IMG/VR virus record: IMGVR_UViG_3300044825_003266
Coordinates: 1 to 21,634 of that record
Strand: one strand, 5' to 3'
DNA from: a virus
DNA length: 21,634 bases
The notes below the pieces were generated by a model. It was not told where the DNA came from. It did not search any database and saw only the letters and a list, made by a program, of their open reading frames with translations. Below are positions 1 through 6,116 of the stretch, piece by piece (position 1 is the stretch's first letter; each line of letters begins with the position of its first letter). The position numbers and the translations under genes were made by a program.

Positions 1-14
1 GGATTTGGCTCATT

Positions 15-356
15 ATGGCCATCCTAGTCGCCGAAGTTGGTGGCGGGTACTTCAGTCGGTATCGTGCGTATGGGCAATCTCGCCCAGACACCGCATCAAC
101 TTGTCGTAAAGCGTGCGCCCTGTTGTCGGGGGAGGTAGGTGACGTTGTTCGCTATGTTGACTTAGCTAATCCGAACGATGTCCTGACAGTCCAAATTACC
201 TACGGCAAAGACGACTTCGCAAACGGAATCGTCAACGAAAGTCGCCCTCTAGCTCAAGCTCTACTTGGGGCCGTTGTCGGGGATGAAGTTGCACTACACC
301 TAGCTGGTAGCGTATCCAAGACATTCCAAGTCGTAGAAATCAAAAGAACAGAATAA
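15..356 (+). CDS. GreA/GreB C-terminal-domain-like protein, possibly the end of a longer gene
   Basis: The frame encodes 113 residues. Residues about 45-112 resemble the FKBP-like C-terminal domain of GreA/GreB transcription elongation factors: a beta-rich start, then RPLAQALLG (77-85), VGDEV (88-92) and a closing strand ending in VVEIKR. The N-terminal coiled coil that GreA uses to reach the RNA polymerase active site is absent, so cleavage-factor activity is unlikely. The frame is open to the left edge of the window and the ATG at 15 has only a weak GGA about 11 bases upstream. It may therefore be the C-terminal domain of a larger protein that starts outside. It ends in TAATG shared with hsdM, which suggests cotranscription and a role linked to the restriction-modification locus. 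The domain call is moderately secure; the biological role is not known. Confidence 0.5.
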   Translation: MAILVAEVGGGYFSRYRAYGQSRPDTASTCRKACALLSGEVGDVVRYVDLANPNDVLTVQITYGKDDFANGIVNESRPLAQALLGAVVGDEVALHLAGSVSKTFQVVEIKRTE

Positions 357-2743
357 TGAATACAAAGCGCCAAACTCAAGATCAAAGCCAGATCAAATGG
401 ATTTCAGACTTCATCTGGAATATTGCTGACAACCGTCTCCGCGACGTATACGTACGCGGCAAATACCGCGACGTGATCCTGCCATTCACCGTACTGCGGC
501 GACTTGACGCCGTACTTGAAGAAACCAAGGAAGCGGTGCTAGAACGCAAGAATTTCCTAGACACCCACAAAGTTGCCGAGCAGGATGGGGCTCTTCGCAT
601 GGCAGCAGGACAGGCGTTCTACAACGTCTCGGAATTCACCCTGGCCAAGCTGAAGTCCAGCGCGGCAGGGCAGCGCCTGCGCGATGACTTCATTGCGTAT
701 CTAGATGGCTTCTCGCCGAACGTACAGGAAATTCTCACCAAGTTCAATTTCCACAACCAGATCCAGAAGTTAGTGGACTCCCATGTGCTTGGCTATTTGG
801 TCGACGATTTTCTCGACCCTGAAGTTAATCTTGCGCCGATGCCGGTAAAGGACGCTGATGGCCGCATCAAGCTCCCCGCGCTGGACAACCACGGCATGGG
901 CACAGTGTTCGAGGAGCTGATTCGCCGCTTCAACGAAGAAAACAACGAAGAGGCTGGCGAGCACTTCACCCCGCGCGACGTGGTGCAGCTCATGGCCAAG
1001 CTGCTGTTCCTGCCAGTGGCCGAACGAATCGAGTCCAGTACTTATTCGCTGTACGACGGTTCTTGCGGCACCGGCGGCATGCTCACAGTAGCCGAGGACT
1101 CACTGCACGAACTTGCGGAACAACACGGCAAAGAAGTGTCGATCCACCTGTTCGGGCAGGAAATCAGCGACGAAACATACGCCATTTGCAAAGCTGACCT
1201 TCTACTGAAAGGCGAAGGGGCTGAGGCAGAGAACATCCTCGGCGGAGCGGACAAATCTACCCTGTCCGCCGACCAGTTCCGAAGTCGTGAATTCGATTTC
1301 ATGATCTCCAACCCGCCATACGGCAAGAGTTGGAAGACAGATCTGGAGCGCATGGGCGGAAAAAAGGAATTCAACGACCCTCGCTTCATCGTCAGCCATT
1401 CGGGCAACGCCGAGTTCAAACTCATCACCCGTTCAAGCGACGGACAGCTCATGTTCCTAGTGAACAAGCTGCAAAAGATGAAGCACAGCACTCCCCTGGG
1501 CAGCCGCATTGCACTAGTGCATAACGGCTCGGCACTTTTCACCGGCGACGCAGGCCAGGGCGAGAGCAACATCCGGCGCTGGGTGCTTGAAAACGACTGG
1601 CTCGAAGCCATCATCGCCCTGCCACTCAACATCTTCTACAACACTGGTATCGCCACCTACATCTGGGTACTGGCCAACAAGAAGGCCGCACACCGCAAAG
1701 GCAAAGTGCAGTTGATCGACGCATCGCAGTGGTACGAACCGCTGCGCCGCAATCTCGGAAAGAAGAACTGCGAACTTTCAGAAGAAGACATCCAGCGAAT
1801 CATGGGCCTCTATCTTGGCGAGGCACAGGAAACCGCCCAGTCCAAATGGTTCGACACACAAGACTTCGGCTACTGGAAAATCACCGTCGAGCGCCCGCTG
1901 CGCCTTAAAAGCCAGCTCTCCGACGAACGCATCGAGCCACTGCGTTTTTCCACTGGTGAAGAGGCACTGCGCGCCGAAATATACGCCACTCACGGCGAAT
2001 CACTTTATACCGAGTTCGCCAAGCGCAAACCGGCTATCGAAGCATGGCTGAAAGGCGAGGAAGAAAACGAAGATGATGACAGCGAAGACAGCGACAGCGG
2101 GGATGACAGCGAGGCACCCGCCGCGCGCAAGGCCGTGCCCGCCAAGCGCCGCAAGAAGTTGCTCGACGCATCGACATGGCTTCGAGACAAGGGTCTAATG
2201 GAGACAGCGAGACGGGTGCAACAGGCACTTGGCAGCGCCGTTTTCGACGATCACAATGAGTTCCGCGCCCGCTTCGATGCCGCCCTGAAGGCCCAGGGCG
2301 ACAAGCTCGGAACTCCTGAGAAGAAGGCCATTTACAAGGCGGTCAGCTGGCGACATGAAGCTGCTCCCCCCGTAATAGCTAAGCGCAGTAAGCTTAAGGT
2401 GGGCGAAAACTTTGAGTCCAGCTTCGATGGCGCTCACCTGGAAACTTTGGGCAAGGATCGTTTCATCGTTGAGTACGAGCCCGACAGTGAGCTGCGCGAT
2501 ACCGAGCAGGTGCCGTTGAAAGAATCGGGTGGAATCGACGCCTTCTTTGCCCGCGAAGTATTGCCGCACGCCTCGGACGCTTGGATCGCCAAGGACAAGA
2601 CCCAAATCGGCTATGAGATTTCGTTCGCACGCTACTTCTACAAGCCCGCACCGCTACGAACACTGTCTGAGATCCGCGCGGACATCCTCGCGCTGGAGCA
2701 GCAAAGCGAAGGGTTGCTTCACAAAATTGTGGGAGGCGCGTAA
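356..2743 (+). CDS. hsdM: Type I restriction-modification system DNA methyltransferase subunit (HsdM)
   Basis: This 795-residue protein is the N6-adenine methyltransferase subunit of a type I system. It would pair with HsdS to methylate the recognition site using S-adenosylmethionine. An HsdM N-terminal helical domain spans about residues 12-150. It is followed by GEHFTPR (201-207), the AdoMet-binding motif DGSCGTGGM (234-242) and the catalytic motif NPPY (319-322). It is longer than the classic EcoKI subunit of about 530 residues and carries a very acidic, probably disordered linker at about residues 567-590. A C-terminal extension of about 200 residues follows the linker. The start overlaps the previous stop by one base and the stop overlaps the hsdS start by one base, so translation is coupled. 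The catalytic motifs are intact, but the specificity partner is truncated, so the protein probably has no functional site specificity here. No hsdR is seen in the window. Confidence 0.95.
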   Translation: MNTKRQTQDQSQIKWISDFIWNIADNRLRDVYVRGKYRDVILPFTVLRRLDAVLEETKEAVLERKNFLDTHKVAEQDGALRMAAGQAFYNVSEFTLAKLKSSAAGQRLRDDFIAYLDGFSPNVQEILTKFNFHNQIQKLVDSHVLGYLVDDFLDPEVNLAPMPVKDADGRIKLPALDNHGMGTVFEELIRRFNEENNEEAGEHFTPRDVVQLMAKLLFLPVAERIESSTYSLYDGSCGTGGMLTVAEDSLHELAEQHGKEVSIHLFGQEISDETYAICKADLLLKGEGAEAENILGGADKSTLSADQFRSREFDFMISNPPYGKSWKTDLERMGGKKEFNDPRFIVSHSGNAEFKLITRSSDGQLMFLVNKLQKMKHSTPLGSRIALVHNGSALFTGDAGQGESNIRRWVLENDWLEAIIALPLNIFYNTGIATYIWVLANKKAAHRKGKVQLIDASQWYEPLRRNLGKKNCELSEEDIQRIMGLYLGEAQETAQSKWFDTQDFGYWKITVERPLRLKSQLSDERIEPLRFSTGEEALRAEIYATHGESLYTEFAKRKPAIEAWLKGEEENEDDDSEDSDSGDDSEAPAARKAVPAKRRKKLLDASTWLRDKGLMETARRVQQALGSAVFDDHNEFRARFDAALKAQGDKLGTPEKKAIYKAVSWRHEAAPPVIAKRSKLKVGENFESSFDGAHLETLGKDRFIVEYEPDSELRDTEQVPLKESGGIDAFFAREVLPHASDAWIAKDKTQIGYEISFARYFYKPAPLRTLSEIRADILALEQQSEGLLHKIVGGA

Positions 2744-3090
2744 TGACGGTGGCAAGTGCTTACCCGAACTACCGGCAGCCGAAGATGCGCTGGTTGCCAG
2801 CAGTGCCGGAACACTGGAACGAGCAACGCGCTAAGACCTTTTTTCGTGAGGTGGATGAGCGTTCGAAGACCGGACAGGAAGAACTGCTGTCAGTGTCTCA
2901 CCTGACCGGCGTTACTCCTCGCAGCCAGAAGAATGTCACGATGTTCAAGGCAGCGAGCTATGTTGGCTCCAAGCTGTGCCGCCCCGGCGACATCGTCATC
3001 AACACGCTGTGGGCGTGGATGGCGGCCCTTGGTGCCAGCAGGCACGTGGGCATCGTCAGCCCCGCCTACGGCGTGTATCCGACCTTCTGA
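2743..3090 (+). pseudogene. hsdS: Truncated type I specificity subunit (hsdS 5' remnant)
   Basis: This 115-codon frame has the normal start of an HsdS subunit. It contains the WLPAVPEHW-type N-terminal segment (residues 17-25) and the first part of target recognition domain 1, including LCRPGDIVINTLWAWMAALG (78-97) and SPAYGVY (105-111). An intact HsdS is about 400-450 residues, with two recognition domains separated by conserved helices. Here the match stops at SPAYGVY, at about base 3075-3080, and a stop codon follows three codons later. Both the central and C-terminal conserved helices and recognition domain 2 are missing, so the fragment cannot form a normal HsdM2S complex. Downstream sequence is not the rest of hsdS in another frame, which points to deletion or recombination instead of a simple frameshift. 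Remaining parts could lie elsewhere, for example at the other end of the prophage. Confidence 0.85.
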
Positions 3091-3530
3091 ACAAGGGCCA
3101 GGTCGAGGGTCTAGTCTCAGCACTTGAAGAAGCCAACGAAACTCATAAAGCACTTCTGGCACGTATCTCTGAACTCGAAGCGAAAGAGGCTGTTCAAGAT
3201 CAAGAAATGTCCAAGATCAACTATGAAAACCAGGTCATTGATGTAACCGACAGGGCGATTCTTGAACACGCGGAAATTGTCACGATTCAACGCCAAAAGG
3301 GTCCGACGCAGTACACGGAAATCAGACTCAGCAACGGACTCAAGCTACTCAAGAAGTGGGACATTCCCAGAACACTCGCCAAAGCGACTGCCCTGAAAGG
3401 AAAGTACGTCCGGACAACTGTGTGGAACAAGATCGGAAGCAAGCCGACCGACAGGGACTACTGGAAGCCCACGGAATGGTTTGAGGACATCTACGAAATC
3501 AAAGACGCCGCAACAGAGGAGTCGAAATGA
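3081..3530 (+). CDS. Coiled-coil protein of unknown function, 5' end apparently lost at the hsdS junction
   Basis: This frame becomes protein-like right at the point where hsdS stops making sense. The first segment (LLNKGQVEGLVSALEEAN...) has heptad-like spacing and charged residues typical of a coiled coil, through about base 3205. It is followed by a mixed domain of about 100 residues rich in Lys, Trp and Tyr. Upstream of base 3081 the same frame reads through hsdS DNA and is not credible. The first ATG inside the credible part is at 3207 and would give 107 residues, but it has no clear ribosome binding site. The coiled-coil part also looks genuinely coding, so I favour a gene that lost its start, or a chimera. 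It ends ATGA-overlapped with the next gene. I recognise no family. Confidence 0.45.
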   Translation, partial: DLLNKGQVEGLVSALEEANETHKALLARISELEAKEAVQDQEMSKINYENQVIDVTDRAILEHAEIVTIQRQKGPTQYTEIRLSNGLKLLKKWDIPRTLAKATALKGKYVRTTVWNKIGSKPTDRDYWKPTEWFEDIYEIKDAATEESK

Positions 3531-3919
3531 TCAATCACACGATGGTGCTCACGATCAACGGCACTCGGCGCTCTGAGAAAGCTGGCGGACTGGATGACGG
3601 TGAAGTTTCAACATTTGAAAACAAGCCCGGCGAGTACCGTGATGATCTAAACACAGTAGAAGATTTGATCGAGAACATCAACCACTCGGCATATATGCGT
3701 GGCGAGTGGATTTCATCGATGAAGCTGGATGGACGCGACATTGTTGAAGAGCATGCTGTGAAAATCTTGCAAGAGAACATGCTCAACATTGGTGAGTCTG
3801 CAATCGAGCTCTCGCAAGCCGGAATGTTTGCCGCCGCAGACTTGGAGGATCTGATTAGTTTCTTGCAATCCATCAAGGCTAAACATTTTGACGGCAACCT
3901 GGAGGACGACCATGATTAA
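3527..3919 (+). CDS. Small acidic hypothetical protein
   Basis: The 130-residue product is strongly acidic, especially at its C terminus (NLEDDHD). It has no signal peptide or membrane segment and is predicted cytoplasmic. The N-terminal 45 residues look extended or disordered. The rest appears helical, with repeated amphipathic stretches (about residues 42-60 and 78-120). The start ATG at 3527 overlaps the preceding stop as ATGA; a second ATG lies five codons further on (3542). The end overlaps the start of the next gene. Its position between a coiled-coil gene and two small genes suggests a moron-type cluster at the prophage edge. I do not recognise a family and propose no function. Confidence 0.6.
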   Translation: MINHTMVLTINGTRRSEKAGGLDDGEVSTFENKPGEYRDDLNTVEDLIENINHSAYMRGEWISSMKLDGRDIVEEHAVKILQENMLNIGESAIELSQAGMFAAADLEDLISFLQSIKAKHFDGNLEDDHD

Positions 3920-4262
3920 GCACCTGATTTCCACGCTCCTGCTACTTGGAGTAGCTGGGAGTGCATTGGCATGCAACACTGAGTACAACATCACTCTTCA
4001 GACGTTTGGCGAAGGCGTTCTAGTGGAGCTTCGATCTGGTAGCCCAGGCAACTCCCGAGTTGTTCAATCTAGAAGGAGCAACGGAGGTGCGGTCAATTTC
4101 GGCAACCTCTGTCCTGGCAACTACTTTCTTGCAATCGGCAATGGTGATTCTGTCAGCGTAACTCAAACTCGATATTTTGAATCTGACGCCGTTTACACAG
4201 GTAGCATCGTCATGCAACGCGGAAGTGGCAACGTCTCTAACAAATCTAGAAAGAACCTCTAA
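3912..4262 (+). CDS. Small secreted protein with Sec signal peptide
   Basis: From ATG 3912 the product is 116 residues. This start is chosen over one eight codons upstream because GGAGG (3901-3905) sits seven bases before it and because it exposes a clean signal peptide. That peptide has MIKH, then a hydrophobic core (LISTLLLLGVAGS), then ALA just before Cys21. The residues before Cys21 (ALA) are not a good lipobox, so signal peptidase I cleavage after Ala20 is more likely than lipidation. The mature protein of about 96 residues has two Cys (mature residue 1 and the NLCPGNY segment), which could form a periplasmic disulfide. It is rich in Gly, Ser and Asn with a beta-strand pattern. It overlaps the previous gene by eight bases. 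No family is recognised; a prophage-borne envelope protein is an inference from location only. Confidence 0.65.
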   Translation: MIKHLISTLLLLGVAGSALACNTEYNITLQTFGEGVLVELRSGSPGNSRVVQSRRSNGGAVNFGNLCPGNYFLAIGNGDSVSVTQTRYFESDAVYTGSIVMQRGSGNVSNKSRKNL

Positions 4263-4263
4263 T

Positions 4264-4656
4264 ATGTCTGCGTCAGATTCAAGCGCAGCAACACATAAAT
4301 TCCTGAATTGCGAAATGGAATTCGAATGTCCCAAAGATTGGTTTGAACTCTCCGAGACAAATACTGCAGGAATCAAGCATTGCTCCGCCTGCGACAAGAA
4401 CGTCTACCTCTGCGTCACACAAGAGGAATTAGATGGATTTGCGCTTAGAGGTGAGTGCATTGCTTTTTTCTCGAATCCAGACCTACCGACACGCCTCCAA
4501 CTATCCAGAGAGAGGGCAGAGGTAAATCGCAGGGACCCCAACTTCCGATTGGAACGTGTCACATTGGGACTTCCCCGCAGCGATAGACGAGGCAAGCTCA
4601 AGAGCTTCCTCGACACTCTCGACGAAAAGGACAATGGAAATTCTGAGGGCAAATAA
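4264..4656 (+). CDS. Small Cys-rich, zinc-ribbon-like hypothetical protein
   Basis: Starting at ATG 4264, one base after the preceding stop, the product is 130 residues. An in-frame ATG at 4177 lies inside the previous gene and has no support. The core shows ECPKDWFEL (21-29), HCSAC (39-43), VYLC (47-50) and GEC (63-65). This Cys22, Cys40-x2-Cys43, Cys50, Cys65 pattern suits zinc binding. I have a general memory of small bacterial proteins of the form CPKxW...C-x2-C...VYxC, annotated only as hypothetical. The C-terminal third is basic and polar without obvious motifs. There is no signal peptide, so it is probably cytoplasmic. It ends about 16 bases before the bidirectional terminator that closes this + strand cluster. 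Function unknown. Confidence 0.65.
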   Translation: MSASDSSAATHKFLNCEMEFECPKDWFELSETNTAGIKHCSACDKNVYLCVTQEELDGFALRGECIAFFSNPDLPTRLQLSRERAEVNRRDPNFRLERVTLGLPRSDRRGKLKSFLDTLDEKDNGNSEGK

Positions 4657-4671
4657 ACGCCAGAACAAACG

Positions 4672-4712
4672 AAAAAAGGCCCGACCTGTCAAATGACAAG
4701 CCGGGCTTTTTT
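4672..4712. terminator. Bidirectional rho-independent terminator between converging operons
   Basis: An A6 run (4672-4677) is followed by GCCCG (4679-4683), paired with CGGGC (4702-4706), and then T6 (4707-4712). An inner pair TGTC/GACA (4687-4690 with 4695-4698) extends the hairpin around an AAAT loop. The T run serves + strand transcripts from the small-gene cluster. The complementary A run becomes a U run for - strand transcripts leaving the lysis genes. The T run overlaps the Rz stop codon, so the end of Rz sits inside the hairpin tail. Confidence 0.9.
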
Positions 4713-5208
4713 ACGGGTGAAGAGCTGATTGTTTCTGATACCACCGCTGCACTTCAAGCAGCATGAGAGTGGTCTGTGCCGCATCTATTTCAAGCTGCTC
4801 GCAACTCATTCCTTTCGCATCTCCATCGGAAGCAAATAGAGCGTCGGTGGCGGTAACTGCAGCTCCTTGGGCAGCATCGGGAACGGCGGGCACACTGCTA
4901 CCACTGGTTGTGGTGCAGTCGCACATCCCGATAGGACGAGAAGCAGACTGACGACCAGCCAGCACCTTGGAGTTCTTCGCATAGTCATTAGAAATCTCCT
5001 GATTTATTTGAGTTTGTGATTGACGAATGTCTGCGGCACGCTGCTCTTGCTTGGCAACGACCAGCGCCACTCGCAGCTTCTCGGCGTTCCATTCCCGATT
5101 AATCCGGGACTCACCGATCTGGACTCCGCAGATGAAAACCATCAGAAGTACAAGTCCGCCCATCAGGTAATTCCAATTGGCGAAGATGAATTTGGTGAGC
5201 CAGTTCAT
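4711..5208 (-). CDS. Rz-like inner membrane spanin subunit
   Basis: This 165-residue protein fits the i-spanin (Rz) that, together with the lipoprotein Rz1, fuses inner and outer membranes in the last step of lysis. It has one N-terminal transmembrane segment (about residues 14-30) with a short cytoplasmic head. A charged helical stretch suited to a periplasmic coiled coil follows (about 32-85). The C-terminal half is Ala/Ser/Thr-rich with Cys at about 95 and 97. The strongest support is the Rz1 lipoprotein gene nested inside it in another frame. A strong GGAGGT site precedes the start, and the ATG overlaps the endolysin stop as ATGA. It is the last gene of the lysis cassette and ends at the bidirectional terminator. 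Confidence 0.85.
   Translation of the reverse strand: MNWLTKFIFANWNYLMGGLVLLMVFICGVQIGESRINREWNAEKLRVALVVAKQEQRAADIRQSQTQINQEISNDYAKNSKVLAGRQSASRPIGMCDCTTTSGSSVPAVPDAAQGAAVTATDALFASDGDAKGMSCEQLEIDAAQTTLMLLEVQRWYQKQSALHP
4806..4988 (-). CDS. Rz1-like outer membrane spanin lipoprotein, nested inside Rz
   Basis: This 60-residue frame lies wholly within the Rz gene in a different frame. It starts with basic residues and a hydrophobic stretch ending in LSGC, a good lipobox, so lipidation at Cys22 would leave a mature peptide of about 39 residues. The mature part is Pro-rich, as is typical of Rz1 (CPPFPMLP, LPPPTLYLLP). An AGGAG site sits seven bases before the ATG at 4988. In the known Rz/Rz1 systems the lipoprotein sits in the outer membrane and bridges the periplasm to Rz. 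Nested genes of this kind are easily missed because the frame is short. Confidence 0.88.
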   Translation of the reverse strand: MTMRRTPRCWLVVSLLLVLSGCATAPQPVVAVCPPFPMLPKELQLPPPTLYLLPMEMRKE

Positions 5209-5669
5209 GAAGCACCTCCATCCAGCGCTTGCAGCTTGTGCTGATTCATGAGGCCAATCACCTTACTGGCGTAGCCCGGATCAGTGGCATACCCAGCCTT
5301 GGCCAGCGCTTGTGCAAATGCCTCAGCCGTCAGACATTGGAAGCATGGTTGATAGCGCGGGTTTTGCTTTAGGAAGGCTGCGTGGTCATCAATGCTCTCT
5401 TGCCAGCTGGCGTACTTACGCCACTTGGCAGGCACCACAACCCACTGGCCACGGATGAATTCCTTGGTCTGAAGGATCAAGGTCTCCCCCCTCCAGCGGC
5501 TGTCGGCCTTGATGCCAAAGAGGTTCTTCCCCACCTTGGCCAGACCAGACTCACCCCAACCGGACTCCAACGCTGCCTGCGCAATCGTGATGCTGGCGAA
5601 TACGCCCGAGCGCTTGGCCGTTGCCTGCGCAGAGGAGCCGATCAATGCGATGAATTCAATCGGCTTCAT
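5205..5669 (-). CDS. Phage endolysin, glucosaminidase (FlgJ-like) family
   Basis: The 154-residue product resembles the glucosaminidase domain of FlgJ-like enzymes, which cleave the glycan strands of peptidoglycan. It has IAQAALESGWGES (residues 29-41) with the probable catalytic Glu35, NLFGIK (49-54), WRKY followed by ESIDDHAAFL (91-100), NPRY (103-106) and AGYATDPGYASK (125-136). The domain fills nearly the whole protein. There is no signal peptide or separate wall-binding domain, so it should depend on the holin for release. It overlaps the holin stop as ATGA and the Rz start as ATGA, forming a compact holin-endolysin-spanin cassette. Confidence 0.88.
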   Translation of the reverse strand: MKPIEFIALIGSSAQATAKRSGVFASITIAQAALESGWGESGLAKVGKNLFGIKADSRWRGETLILQTKEFIRGQWVVVPAKWRKYASWQESIDDHAAFLKQNPRYQPCFQCLTAEAFAQALAKAGYATDPGYASKVIGLMNQHKLQALDGGAS

Positions 5670-6049
5670 AGCAGCTCCCTCACGTCTTTGGCCACCTCAT
5701 CGATCGAATCGTCTCGTCGCTTGTCGATGAAAGCAAAGGTCCAACGAACCATCGCCCATCCCGGCAAACCGCACGCAAAGATCAACCCACCCAGAGCACA
5801 TAGCCCCATAAATGAGAACGCCCAGTGATGCAGGCCGAAATGCTCAACGGTGAACGCGCCACCACCAATGCTCGATACCACCGTACTGATCAAGCCGACG
5901 GCCCATTCACGTTTGTTTCGCGGCGGAGTCATCAACATCACTACAACGGCGGCCAGGGTGGCTCCGCTGGCAACTGCTGCCGCCGTGCCGCCAAACGCCT
6001 TGTATGCCACTGCAGCTCCTGCGACTCCACTACTTGTCGGTTCTGGCAT
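5666..6049 (-). CDS. Putative holin
   Basis: This 127-residue membrane protein has three hydrophobic segments at about residues 20-40, 50-66 and 74-100. A short charged C-terminal tail follows (DKRRDDSIDEVAKDVRELL minus the membrane part). Its size, its topology and its position directly before the endolysin fit a holin that permeabilises the inner membrane at the time of lysis. A GGAG lies about seven bases before the ATG at 6049. The gene follows a terminator hairpin, so part of its expression may depend on readthrough from the tail operon. The holin assignment rests on context and topology; I do not recognise a specific holin family. Confidence 0.7.
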   Translation of the reverse strand: MPEPTSSGVAGAAVAYKAFGGTAAAVASGATLAAVVVMLMTPPRNKREWAVGLISTVVSSIGGGAFTVEHFGLHHWAFSFMGLCALGGLIFACGLPGWAMVRWTFAFIDKRRDDSIDEVAKDVRELL

Positions 6050-6059
6050 TCATTTCTCC

Positions 6060-6094
6060 AAAAAGAAACCCGCCGGGATTGCTCCTCGGCGGGT
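6060..6094 (-). terminator. Rho-independent terminator between tail-tip gene and lysis cassette
   Basis: On the - strand an ACCCGCCG/CGGCGGGT stem (bases 6087-6094 with 6068-6075, 11-base loop) is followed by a U-rich tail, TTTCTTTTT (6067 down to about 6060). It lies just after the gpJ-like stop and directly upstream of the holin ribosome binding site. No T run follows on the + strand, so it acts on the tail operon transcript. It probably attenuates rather than fully blocks lysis gene expression, because no other promoter for the lysis genes is obvious here. Confidence 0.82.
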
Positions 6095-6116
6095 GGTTAC
6101 AAAAATCAGGTTCAGA

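Noticed and set aside
1042-1632. A 196-codon - strand frame opposite hsdM
   Set aside because: It lies across the catalytic motifs of hsdM and has no coding features of its own.
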